64,000 bases of DNA from JAAYEL01 sp964345835. Its GTDB lineage: Bacteria > Bacillota > Clostridia > Tissierellales > Peptoniphilaceae. The stretch spans positions 3,822 through 67,821 of the forward strand of contig CAYFSL010000006.1 of NCBI GenBank assembly GCA_964345835.1, given 5' to 3'. Positions within the stretch are counted from its first letter, which is position 1; every line of letters begins with the position of its first letter. Made by a program: the position numbers and the translations under genes. Below the pieces are notes generated by a model. The model was not told the origin of the DNA and searched no databases. It saw only the letters and a list, made by a program, of their open reading frames with translations. Positions 41,459-49,402 of the stretch are shown one piece after another.

Positions 41459-42736
41459 ATGATTAAAATTGATTTGACCCAAGCCGGTTTAGACCAGGAG
41501 ATTGATAAGCTTAGGGGAGAAATTGAAGAGGCTTCTAGGACTTTACAAGAAGCAAGTGGACAAGGAAATGACTTTTTAGGCTGGCTGGAGCTTCCAAAGA
41601 GTTATGATAAGGAAGAGTATGAGAGAATAAAGGATGCTGCTCAGAGGATAAGGAGCCAATCCCAGGTTCTTATTGCCATAGGAATAGGGGGATCCTACCT
41701 GGGAGCAAGGGCTGTTATTGATGCTCTTCAAGATTCTTTTAAGACACCTGACCTAGAGGTTATCTTCGTGGGTAACCACCTTTCATCTACGGTAACTAGA
41801 GAGCTATTAGACTACATTAAGGACAAGGACTTTTCTATTAATGTTATTTCAAAGTCAGGTACTACAACAGAGCCAGCTGTAGCTTTTAGGATTTTCAAGG
41901 AAGAACTTGAAAAAAGATATGGTAGTGAAGAAGCTAGAAACAGAATTTACGCTACCACCGACAGGGAAAGGGGGGCGTTAAAGTCTCTTGCTGATACAAT
42001 GGGCTATGAAAGCTTTGTAATAGCTGATGATGTAGGTGGGAGGTTTTCGGTTCTTTCAGCGGTGGGACTTTTGCCAATAGCGGCTGCTGGCTTTGATATT
42101 GACGGTTTAATGCAAGGAGCTAGAGACCAGATGGAAGCTTGTATGACCAAGGCTTATGATGAAAATCCTGCTCTACAATATGCGGCTGCAAGAAACATCC
42201 TTTATAGGGCAGGAAAGAAGATGGAAATTTTGGTAGCCTATGAACCAAAGTTAAGGAACCTTTCGGAATGGTGGAAGCAACTTTATGGGGAAAGTGAAGG
42301 CAAGGATGGCAAAGGCTTATTCCCTGTAAGTGTTAGCTTTACAACTGACCTACATTCCCTTGGACAAATAGTTCAAGATGGTGAAAGGATAATCTTTGAG
42401 ACAGTTATGAGGGTAAATAGCCCTAAGCATGATATAGAAATAAAGTCCGATGAAAGAGACCTAGATGGCTTAAATTACCTGGCAGGAAAGACCCTGGACT
42501 ATGTCAATAAAAAGGCCCTTGAAGCTACCGTTATGGCCCACGTTACAGGTAAGGTACCAAATATACTTATAGACCTAGAAAAGATCGATGAATACAACCT
42601 TGGATCTCTTCTATATTTCTTTGAGTATGCAGTTGGCGTATCAGGCTATTTGCTAGGGGTAAATCCATTTAACCAACCAGGGGTTGAAGAGTATAAAAAG
42701 AATATGTTTAGGCTATTAGAAAAGCCAGGATATTAG
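41459..42736 (+). CDS. pgi: Glucose-6-phosphate isomerase
   Basis: A 425-residue glycolytic enzyme interconverting glucose-6-phosphate and fructose-6-phosphate. Recognisable segments: IGIGGSYLGARAVIDAL near residue 75, SKSGTTTEPAVAFRI near 135, VGGRFSVLSAVGLLPIA near 195, GESEGKDGKGLFP near 280 and the C-terminal NPFNQPGVEEYKKNMF. The length matches the short bacterial form of Firmicutes. A ribosome binding site AGGGGGAG precedes ATG. Confidence 0.97.
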   Translation: MIKIDLTQAGLDQEIDKLRGEIEEASRTLQEASGQGNDFLGWLELPKSYDKEEYERIKDAAQRIRSQSQVLIAIGIGGSYLGARAVIDALQDSFKTPDLEVIFVGNHLSSTVTRELLDYIKDKDFSINVISKSGTTTEPAVAFRIFKEELEKRYGSEEARNRIYATTDRERGALKSLADTMGYESFVIADDVGGRFSVLSAVGLLPIAAAGFDIDGLMQGARDQMEACMTKAYDENPALQYAAARNILYRAGKKMEILVAYEPKLRNLSEWWKQLYGESEGKDGKGLFPVSVSFTTDLHSLGQIVQDGERIIFETVMRVNSPKHDIEIKSDERDLDGLNYLAGKTLDYVNKKALEATVMAHVTGKVPNILIDLEKIDEYNLGSLLYFFEYAVGVSGYLLGVNPFNQPGVEEYKKNMFRLLEKPGY

Positions 42737-42780
42737 TCCTCTAGCCTGAAAGGCTAATTTGAAAAGAAGAAGGAGTTAAT

Positions 42781-43287
42781 ATGGGAAATTTAAAATTAAA
42801 ATATAAATACCCTATGGATGTGCTTAATAAGCACACCATAGAGGCCTTATCAAAAAGGGGGGTAGAGCTTGAGGATATAGCTCAAATTATCTACGACCTC
42901 CAACACAAGTTCTATGACGGCCTGACTCTTGAAATGTGCATGGAATCCTTGACCGCAGTTCTAAAGAAAAGGGAGGTAATCCATGCGGTATTAACGGGCA
43001 TTGAGATAGACATGGCGGTTGAAAAGGGCTTATTTTCAGAGCCTATATCGTCTATAATCAAATCTGATGAGGGTCTTTACGGAATAGATGAAATTCTACC
43101 TTTATCCATTGTTAACCTATACGGGTCTATTGGCCTAACTAATTTCGGTTATTTAGACAAGGAGAAGATGGGTATAATTCGCGACCTAGACAAGGCTAAG
43201 GATGGAACGGTAAATACCTTTCTTGACGATATAGTGGCCGCACTTGCAGCGGCGGCAGCCTCAAGGCTTGCCCACAATAAGAAATAA
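42781..43287 (+). CDS. Phosphatidylglycerophosphatase A-like protein (YutG type)
   Basis: A 168-residue protein of the PgpA/YutG family. The N-terminal extension and GVELEDIAQIIYDLQHKFYDGLT match the Firmicutes YutG branch. The conserved acidic motif is LDDIVAALAAAAASRL near the C-terminus. PgpA removes phosphate from phosphatidylglycerophosphate in phospholipid synthesis, but soluble YutG-like members have been less studied. AAGAAGGAG precedes ATG. Its stop overlaps the RNase H start (TAATG). Confidence 0.85.
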   Translation: MGNLKLKYKYPMDVLNKHTIEALSKRGVELEDIAQIIYDLQHKFYDGLTLEMCMESLTAVLKKREVIHAVLTGIEIDMAVEKGLFSEPISSIIKSDEGLYGIDEILPLSIVNLYGSIGLTNFGYLDKEKMGIIRDLDKAKDGTVNTFLDDIVAALAAAAASRLAHNKK

Positions 43288-43898
43288 TGGCTAAAAAATA
43301 TTTTTACGCTGTAAGAAAGGGAAGAAAACCTGGGATTTATGATAGCTGGGATGAATGCAAAGCCCAAGTAATGGGTTTTAAATCGGCTGAGTATAAAAAG
43401 TTTTCAACGGTCGATGAAGCTATGGCTTTTATAAGCCCTGACCAAGATTCTAAATCTATCGAAAAAATCGGAGAAGATGAACTAATAGCCTATGTAGATG
43501 GAAGCTACAATATCAATACTAAGGAATTTGGGTATGGAATCGTATTGATTGATTGTAACGGCAATGAGGAAACTATAAATGGAAAAGGGGACAACCTAGC
43601 CTATGCCGTCCATAGAAATGTTGCAGGAGAGGTATATGGGTCAGTAAAAGCAATCCAGATAGCCCTTGATAAGGAATATAAAAAAATTTATATTCACTAT
43701 GATTATAAAGGGATAGAAGCCTGGGCAAAGGGGGATTGGAAGGCCAATAAAGAACTCACCCAAAAGTATAAGAAATTTATAGATAGCTGTAGGGGTAAGA
43801 TACAAATAGAATTTATTAAAGTCAAAGCCCATTCAAATGATGAATATAACGACCTAGCAGATAGGCTAGCTAAAGAAGCCTGCGGGGTTGAAATATAG
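43287..43898 (+). CDS. rnhA: Ribonuclease H1 with N-terminal viroplasmin-like hybrid-binding domain
   Basis: A 203-residue endonuclease that cuts RNA in RNA-DNA hybrids. The N-terminal domain (about 1-50, YAVRKGRKPGIYDSWDECKAQVMGFKSAEYKKF) is the caulimovirus/HBD fold that binds hybrids. The catalytic RNase H domain has Asp in AYVDGSYN, Glu in AGEVYGSVKAI, Asp in IHYDYKGI and His/Asp in KAHSNDEYNDLADRLA. All catalytic acids are present. It starts within the stop of the preceding gene, so translation is coupled. A bidirectional terminator follows. Confidence 0.95.
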   Translation: MAKKYFYAVRKGRKPGIYDSWDECKAQVMGFKSAEYKKFSTVDEAMAFISPDQDSKSIEKIGEDELIAYVDGSYNINTKEFGYGIVLIDCNGNEETINGKGDNLAYAVHRNVAGEVYGSVKAIQIALDKEYKKIYIHYDYKGIEAWAKGDWKANKELTQKYKKFIDSCRGKIQIEFIKVKAHSNDEYNDLADRLAKEACGVEI

Positions 43899-43904
43899 AA
43901 ATTA

Positions 43905-43955
43905 AAAGGTAGTGGAGCAAAATGATAGCAATCATTTTGTTACACTACCTTTATT
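43905..43955. terminator. Bidirectional terminator between rnhA and mscL
   Basis: AAAGGTAGTG (43905-43914) pairs with CACTACCTTT (43943-43952) and, inside, AAAATGAT pairs with ATCATTTT. Both genes converge on it. Confidence 0.85.
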
Positions 43956-43979
43956 AATAGCAAATAAATATTTTATAAA

Positions 43980-44366
43980 TTATTTAAGCTCTGATGTACA
44001 GTGAGGACACCTTGTAGCTTCTAAGGCAATCTCTGACTTACAGTGAGGGCAAACTTTAGTTACAGCCTCTTCTTCAACTGGCTTTTTGAATTTGTTCATA
44101 GCTTTCACCATTAAGAAAATACAGAAGGCTATAATTAAAAAGTTAATGACAACTTGGATAAAGTTACCATATTTAACATTTGCATCCCCTACTGTTATGC
44201 TTAGTCCAGAAAAGTCTACACCACCAAGTATAAGACCAATTATAGGCATAAGGATATCTTCTACTAGTGATGTGACAATCGTACCGAAAGCGCCACCGAT
44301 GATGACACCGACTGCAAGGTCAAAAACATTACCTTGTGCAATAAATTCCTTAAATTCTTTAATCAT
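43980..44366 (-). CDS. mscL: Large-conductance mechanosensitive channel with C-terminal zinc ribbon
   Basis: A 128-residue membrane protein that opens under membrane tension to release solutes on osmotic downshock. The N-terminal amphipathic helix and first pore helix (FKEFIAQGNVFDLAVGVIIGGAFGTIV) are canonical, followed by the periplasmic loop and second helix (about 68-90). Instead of the usual helical bundle end, the C-terminus carries CPHC near 108 and CPHC near 120, a zinc-ribbon pattern seen in a subset of Firmicutes MscL. AGGAGA lies 7 nt before the start. Confidence 0.95.
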   Translation of the reverse strand: MIKEFKEFIAQGNVFDLAVGVIIGGAFGTIVTSLVEDILMPIIGLILGGVDFSGLSITVGDANVKYGNFIQVVINFLIIAFCIFLMVKAMNKFKKPVEEEAVTKVCPHCKSEIALEATRCPHCTSELK

Positions 44367-44489
44367 TTTCTTCTCCTTTTATTATTACATAATTAATTTC
44401 AGTAGGATTATTATAGTATTAGACATATGTAATGTCAACCAATCTTTACGTATGAAAACTTATCAAATTTTAAAATTTTTAAATAAAAA

Positions 44490-44543
44490 TAGCAAGCAAA
44501 ACTCTAGGTAGCATCCAATAAATAGGGGGCCTCCAGCTTGCTA
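44490..44543 (-). terminator. Terminator-like hairpin upstream of mscL
   Basis: TAGCAAGC (44490-44497) pairs with GCTTGCTA (44536-44543). On the minus strand the stem runs into ATTTTTATTT. No minus-strand gene lies upstream of it, so it could be an attenuator in a long mscL leader or a leftover. Confidence 0.45.
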
Positions 44544-44586
44544 TACAGGCATTAATATAATAGAATAAATCTATTAGAGGTGGATT

Positions 44587-45420
44587 ATGGATATATTTAA
44601 TGTTGCAGATGTAAAGCACAGAATTAACAATATAGATAACATAAAGGTGTTTTTAAACCTTGAGGATGACCACAAGCTCCCTAAAGCAGGAGGTTTTTTA
44701 AGCGAGATGACTTTTTTGCTAGGGCTTGAAAAACTAGAATTTTATTATTTATTATTAGATCTTTTTTCTAATAATTCAAGAATAAGATTAAAGCAAGAAA
44801 GATATAATGAAGCTCCTTATCCTTATTATGAGGTAAAGATAGTAAGTGAAGATAACAAGCTTTTTACAATAATTTATATAGGGATAGACCATATATTTGA
44901 GTATTTGAAAAATGTGGACAGGTATTCAATCATCGTCGATAAGGACAGGCTAATGAGGAAGATGAAGAAGTTAAGTAAAAAGACTAAGGCGCCTGTTATG
45001 GAGGCAAAGGACTTTGAAGACCTTTGTATGTCTTTTTATGTAAATGCTATTAGGGTTGCTAAATCCTTGTCAGAAGATGATCCAATAGTATCAAATTATC
45101 TTTATGACAAGATAAAGGCACAAATTTTGCAAATAACCAGTTTATATATTTCAATAAAAAGCAAGGGAGAAAAAGGCCTTGGAGAAAATGGAGAGGGAGC
45201 AAAGGCTAACTTAGATTCATCTTTATACCCTCTTTATCTAAGGGTGTTCCCTTCAGAAGGTGAAGACCTATGGGATGGACTTTTTTCATCAACTAGCTTA
45301 TTCAGAAAGTTAGGGCTAGCTATATCTAACTTAAAAGAGACCTATGTTTACCCAAAAAAAGAAGATGTCGAATCTATGAACTATCTGAGGTTTCTATATA
45401 ATAAATTTGGGAGGAAATAA
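44587..45420 (+). CDS. Hypothetical protein coupled to a D-Ala-D-Ala carboxypeptidase
   Basis: A 277-residue soluble protein that I cannot place. It has a mixed composition, a hydrophobic helix-like segment near 38-62 (FLSEMTFLLGLEKLEFYYLLLDLF), a beta-rich middle part and a helical C-terminal half. No signal peptide, Walker motif or obvious metal site is seen. ATG 44587 has AGAGGTGG 6 nt upstream. The TAATG overlap with dacA couples their translation and hints at an envelope-related role. Confidence 0.8.
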   Translation: MDIFNVADVKHRINNIDNIKVFLNLEDDHKLPKAGGFLSEMTFLLGLEKLEFYYLLLDLFSNNSRIRLKQERYNEAPYPYYEVKIVSEDNKLFTIIYIGIDHIFEYLKNVDRYSIIVDKDRLMRKMKKLSKKTKAPVMEAKDFEDLCMSFYVNAIRVAKSLSEDDPIVSNYLYDKIKAQILQITSLYISIKSKGEKGLGENGEGAKANLDSSLYPLYLRVFPSEGEDLWDGLFSSTSLFRKLGLAISNLKETYVYPKKEDVESMNYLRFLYNKFGRK

Positions 45421-46661
45421 TGAAAAACAAGATTAAAAAGATATTGGCAATGGTTTTAGTCCTTATATTTGCTATTAGCTTAGATTCTACTAATCTAGCT
45501 GCAAATGACAATATTAACCTTGCTATATACGATAGCAATGTAAGCTCTATGTTTGCTGCCAATGTAGACACCGGAGATATTTATTATGAAAGAAACGCAG
45601 ATAAGGCCAAGGCGATTGCGTCCACTTCAAAATTAATGACTTATCTAGTTGTGAAGGATGACATTTCTCAGGGCAAGTATAGGTTAGAGGACACCATACA
45701 GGTTAATAAAGACATAGCAAGCTTTGCCAAGCCAGGCTATTCTCGTATGGAGCTTAAGCAAGGGGAAGTAATCTCCGTTGACGACCTACTTAAAGGCTTG
45801 ATGGTCGTTTCTGGAAACGATGCTGCCGTTGCATTGGCGGTCAAGAGTTCAGGGTCAGAGAGGGCTTTTGTTGAGAAAATGAATGCAAAAGCTAAAGAGC
45901 TAGGCTTGAGTACAGCCGTATTCGTAAATTCGTCAGGACTTACGGTTGAAAAAAAATCAAATGATAAGATTGTAAAAAGCTATAACATGATGTCTGCCAA
46001 GGACATGTTTAAGTTAAGCCAACATATAGTTAAGAAGTACCCAGAGATTGAGGAATACTCACAGATGGAAGGCCTTTCAATGCCAGAAAGGAATTTCTAC
46101 GGGCAAAAGACTCATAATATCGATACCCTTGTTCCTGGGCTTTTAGGGCTTAAGACGGGGACCACCTATGAAGCAGGTAATTGTTTCATAGGATACGTAG
46201 ATATGAACCAGTTTGACAAAGGTCAAAAATATAAGATTATCACTGTTGTATATGGGGCTGACACAAAGAAGACTAGGAAAAAGGCTACAGCAGACCTGGT
46301 AAACTATGTAAATAATTCCTACCGCTACAGAGACCTACTTTCATATAAGGAACAAAGACCTGTCGTTGACTATATAGCGAAAGGTTCAAGAGACAGAAGC
46401 TTTCCTTTGTATTTTGAAAAAAGTTTGGAGGGAATATTTAGCAAAAATTCCAAGGTAGAGATAAGCTACGAACTTTATGAAGGGAAAGAGGCTCCTTATA
46501 AGGATGGTCAAATTCTTGGCCAGGCTATGATAAAGTATAAGGGGAAAGAACTTGGGAAAGTTAACCTTGTGAATAGAGGTTATAAACCTAGACTTAATGG
46601 TTTAAGCATGTTTTTCGAAAGAATCTCAAAATTTTTATCTGATTTATTACAATTATTTTAA
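45420..46661 (+). CDS. dacA: D-alanyl-D-alanine carboxypeptidase (peptidase S11)
   Basis: A 413-residue low-molecular-weight penicillin-binding protein that trims the terminal D-Ala from peptidoglycan pentapeptides. A signal peptide covers about 1-28. The active-site SxxK is Ser68-Thr-Ser-Lys71, SGN lies near 128 (VVSGNDAAVALA) and KTG near 244 (LGLKTGTTYEAG). A C-terminal beta domain (about 300-390) and a final amphipathic helix (MFFERISKFLSDLLQLF) that can anchor it to the membrane complete the family plan. The start overlaps the stop of the preceding gene. Confidence 0.94.
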   Translation: MKNKIKKILAMVLVLIFAISLDSTNLAANDNINLAIYDSNVSSMFAANVDTGDIYYERNADKAKAIASTSKLMTYLVVKDDISQGKYRLEDTIQVNKDIASFAKPGYSRMELKQGEVISVDDLLKGLMVVSGNDAAVALAVKSSGSERAFVEKMNAKAKELGLSTAVFVNSSGLTVEKKSNDKIVKSYNMMSAKDMFKLSQHIVKKYPEIEEYSQMEGLSMPERNFYGQKTHNIDTLVPGLLGLKTGTTYEAGNCFIGYVDMNQFDKGQKYKIITVVYGADTKKTRKKATADLVNYVNNSYRYRDLLSYKEQRPVVDYIAKGSRDRSFPLYFEKSLEGIFSKNSKVEISYELYEGKEAPYKDGQILGQAMIKYKGKELGKVNLVNRGYKPRLNGLSMFFERISKFLSDLLQLF

Positions 46662-46688
46662 TTAACTATTATTTTAATGGGAGACAAA

Positions 46689-47519
46689 ATGAAATATATA
46701 TTTTTTGACATAGATGGCACGCTTTTAGATAAGGAAGAAGGTATTGCTGATAGTACCGTTAAGGCCTTGGCTCTTGCTAAGGACAAGGGCAATAAGATTT
46801 TTATAAATACAGGAAGGTCCTTTGCAGAGCTTGGGACCAGCTTTAGGAAATTTAACTTTGATGGATTTGTTTGTGCTGCAGGAAGTTATATCAAAATCGC
46901 TGACGATCTTATATTCGACAAGGAAATCGATAGAAAAGAGGTCTTGAACCTTACAGACTTATTAGATGAATTAAGGATTAATTATGGGCTTGAGGGTGAA
47001 TCCTTTACCTATTTTACAGACCCTATATATGAGGGTTATAGGGAGAGGATATATGAAGCTATCGAAGGTGTCCTAGACTATGAACCAAGTGGATATGAAC
47101 CCTACCATTACGCTATCCAGCCAGCTTATGTCAGGAAGATCAAAGACTACCTAGAGGCACCGACAAAAATAAATAAATTCCTTCTTTATGCCAATGAAGC
47201 AAAAGATCTTGACAGGCTTGAAGCTAGACTGCCTGAAGATTTTGAACTGATAAAGTACGACAATTTTGCCGAATTAATCAACAAGGGGATAAATAAGGCT
47301 ACAGGTATAGACGCCGTTATGACTTATTTTGGCGCAGACCTAGCGGACTCAATAGCTATAGGGGACAGCTTAAATGACCTTGAAATGCTAAGACATGCAG
47401 GTATAGGAATTGCCATGGGCAATTCTGTAAAAGAGGTAAAAGATGCAGCTGACCTTGTGACAGACCATATACAAGAAGATGGGATTTACAAGGCCCTTGA
47501 AAAACTTGACCTAATCTAG
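46689..47519 (+). CDS. HAD-superfamily Cof-type phosphatase
   Basis: A 276-residue hydrolase of the HAD-IIB (Cof) family. Motif I FFDIDGTLLD lies at the N-terminus, motif II near 40 (FINTGR), and motif IV IAIGDSLNDLEML near 228. A C2B-type cap occupies about 80-180. Members dephosphorylate sugar phosphates, flavin or pyridoxal phosphates, and the substrate cannot be predicted. I choose ATG 46689 because GGGAG lies 8 nt upstream. An in-frame ATG 12 bp earlier has no ribosome binding site. Confidence 0.9.
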   Translation: MKYIFFDIDGTLLDKEEGIADSTVKALALAKDKGNKIFINTGRSFAELGTSFRKFNFDGFVCAAGSYIKIADDLIFDKEIDRKEVLNLTDLLDELRINYGLEGESFTYFTDPIYEGYRERIYEAIEGVLDYEPSGYEPYHYAIQPAYVRKIKDYLEAPTKINKFLLYANEAKDLDRLEARLPEDFELIKYDNFAELINKGINKATGIDAVMTYFGADLADSIAIGDSLNDLEMLRHAGIGIAMGNSVKEVKDAADLVTDHIQEDGIYKALEKLDLI

Positions 47520-47526
47520 AATAAAT

Positions 47527-47535
47527 TGGTATAAT
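47527..47535 (+). promoter_or_regulatory. Extended -10 promoter ahead of the hairpin and tRNA-Arg
   Basis: TGG-TATAAT, with TATAAT at 47530-47535, 115 bp before the tRNA. It could drive the tRNA or a short RNA ending at the hairpin 47563-47595. Confidence 0.45.
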
Positions 47536-47562
47536 ATATGTCGAAATAAAACAGTATAGTTA

Positions 47563-47595
47563 ATAGTCGAGTGGTTAAAACTACCACTCGACTAT
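47563..47595. terminator. Perfect 13-bp hairpin between the HAD gene and tRNA-Arg
   Basis: ATAGTCGAGTGGT (47563-47575) pairs perfectly with ACCACTCGACTAT (47583-47595) around a 7-nt loop. No U-tract follows on either strand, so it is either a weak terminator or a structured RNA or protein-binding site. Confidence 0.55.
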
Positions 47596-47649
47596 CAATT
47601 ATAAATTATGCTTGATATTTTAAGACGAAAGTTGTACAATATAATTCAT

Positions 47650-47726
47650 GTTTCCGTAGCTCAGCTGGATAGAGCACCGCCCTCCTAAGGCGGGTGTCGG
47701 AGGTTCAAATCCTCTCGGGAACGCCA
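47650..47726 (+). tRNA. tRNA-Arg(CCU)
   Basis: A complete 77-nt cloverleaf with encoded CCA. The acceptor stem is GTTTCCG/CGGGAAC, the D arm GCTC/GAGC, and the anticodon stem CCGCC/GGCGG with loop CTCCTAA, giving anticodon CCT that reads AGG. The T arm has TTCAAAT. AGG is heavily used in the genes of this window, which fits the need for a dedicated tRNA. Confidence 0.97.
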
Positions 47727-47730
47727 TTAT

Positions 47731-47775
47731 AAAGCTTGTAACTACTAATGAGGTGGTTATGAGCTTTTTTGTTTT
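47731..47775 (+). terminator. Terminator of tRNA-Arg
   Basis: AAAGCT (47731-47736) pairs with AGCTTT (47762-47767), with additional GTAAC/GGTTAT pairing inside, and runs into T6 and then GTTTTT. Confidence 0.75.
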
Positions 47776-47887
47776 TAAAAACCCCTTATCTGAAAAAGTG
47801 ATATAATGTTAAGTGAACATAATAACATTTTACATACATAATTATGACCATTAATTATTTTTGAAAATTAACTAGAAGAGGTTTGAA

Positions 47888-49324
47888 ATGCACGACATAA
47901 TTATTATTGGGGCAGGTATTACCGGGGTTTCTATAGCCAGAGAATTGTCTAAATATAAGGGGGATATACTGCTTTTAGAGAAAAACCTTGAGGCCTGCCA
48001 AGAGACAACCAAGGCCAATTCAGCCATAGCCCACGGGGGATATGATTGTCAACCTGGGACCCTAAAGGCAAAGCTTAACGTTTGGGGTCTAGACCTCCTA
48101 AAAGACCTCAGTGAGGAAGTGGGCTTTACCTTTAAACAGACTGGGTCCATGGTCTTGGCTTTTGATGATGGAGAAATAACCAAGCTTGAAGAGCTTCTTG
48201 AAAAGGGCAGAAAAAATGGGGTTAAAAATCTTAGGATAATAGACAAAGAAGAGATTTTAAAAATTGAACCCAGGGTATCTCCCAAGGTGGTTAAGGCCTT
48301 ATATTGTCCACAGGCGGGGGTAGTTGACCCCTTTAATTACTGCTATGGACAGCTGGAAAATGCCATAGAAAATGGAGTTAGCTTTATTACCGAATGTAAG
48401 GTAACAGGGATTAGGAATAAAGGCGATGCAATAGAGCTTGAAACTACAAAAGGAACTTTTCTAACCAGGTATCTTATAAATGCTGGAGGCCTTTATTCAG
48501 ATAGGATAGCTGCCATGGCAGAAGATTATGATTTCAAAATCCTCCCAACCAAGGGGACATATAAGTTACTTGATAAGGTTAAGGGTAAGGAGCTTGGAAC
48601 AGTCTTATTTCAGACCCCTACTGAAAAAGGTAAGGGGGTCCTTGTGACCCCAACCTATGATGGCAATGTTATGGTAGGACCGACTTCAGAAAGAGTGGAC
48701 GACCCTGAAGATACCAGGGCTGATAAAAAATCCTATGAAATTCTTGAAAACCTTGGAAGAAAGTCCGTAGAAGATATAGACTTTAGTAAGACCATAAGGG
48801 TATTCACTGGGGTAAGGGCAAAGCCCGATACTGGAGACTTTATGATTTATCCATCTAAGCATATAAAAGGATTAATCCATGCGGGAGGCATTGAATCACC
48901 TGGCCTAGTATCAGCTCCCGCTATCGCCAAATACATAGTTGAATTGCTAGAAAAAGAGGGGGCAAATCTAGTAAAAAAAGAAGATTTTAACCCTACAAGA
49001 GAGCCGATAAAAAGGATAAATTCTATGTCCCTTGAAGAAAGACAAGAGGCCATAAAGACTAACCCAGCCTACGGAAGGATAATTTGTAGGTGTGAAACTG
49101 TTTCAGAAGCAGAGATAGTTGAGGCCATAAGAAGACCTGGAGGAGCTGTGACAGTAGACGGAATTAAGAGAAGGGTCAGGGCAGGCATGGGAAGGTGCCA
49201 GGGAGGCTTTTGTGGACCGAGGGTCATAGAAATTCTAGCCAGAGAGCTAGGCATTGACCCAGTGGATGTAAGGAAGGAATTATCCAAGTCAAATATTGCA
49301 CGAAACCATATAAAAGGAATCTAA
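47888..49324 (+). CDS. FAD-dependent glycerol-3-phosphate dehydrogenase-like protein with BFD [2Fe-2S] domain
   Basis: A 478-residue oxidoreductase of the GlpA/GlpD-like DAO family. The N-terminal FAD motif is IIGAGITGVSIARELS and the DAO body runs to about 370. A BFD-like [2Fe-2S] domain near 395-460 has C-x-C in IICRCETVSE and C-x4-C in GMGRCQGGFC. It heads a three-gene operon with a second FAD enzyme and a DUF1667 protein, the usual layout of an anaerobic glycerol-3-phosphate dehydrogenase-like complex in Firmicutes. Glycerol kinase and facilitator genes are not present here, so the true substrate is uncertain. Confidence 0.88.
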   Translation: MHDIIIIGAGITGVSIARELSKYKGDILLLEKNLEACQETTKANSAIAHGGYDCQPGTLKAKLNVWGLDLLKDLSEEVGFTFKQTGSMVLAFDDGEITKLEELLEKGRKNGVKNLRIIDKEEILKIEPRVSPKVVKALYCPQAGVVDPFNYCYGQLENAIENGVSFITECKVTGIRNKGDAIELETTKGTFLTRYLINAGGLYSDRIAAMAEDYDFKILPTKGTYKLLDKVKGKELGTVLFQTPTEKGKGVLVTPTYDGNVMVGPTSERVDDPEDTRADKKSYEILENLGRKSVEDIDFSKTIRVFTGVRAKPDTGDFMIYPSKHIKGLIHAGGIESPGLVSAPAIAKYIVELLEKEGANLVKKEDFNPTREPIKRINSMSLEERQEAIKTNPAYGRIICRCETVSEAEIVEAIRRPGGAVTVDGIKRRVRAGMGRCQGGFCGPRVIEILARELGIDPVDVRKELSKSNIARNHIKGI

Positions 49325-49402
49325 TAGGATAAGCAAATAAATATTAATTGGGGAAATATTTTAATTGGATATATTTTCTAATGAAAATAAAAGTAGGTAG
49401 AT

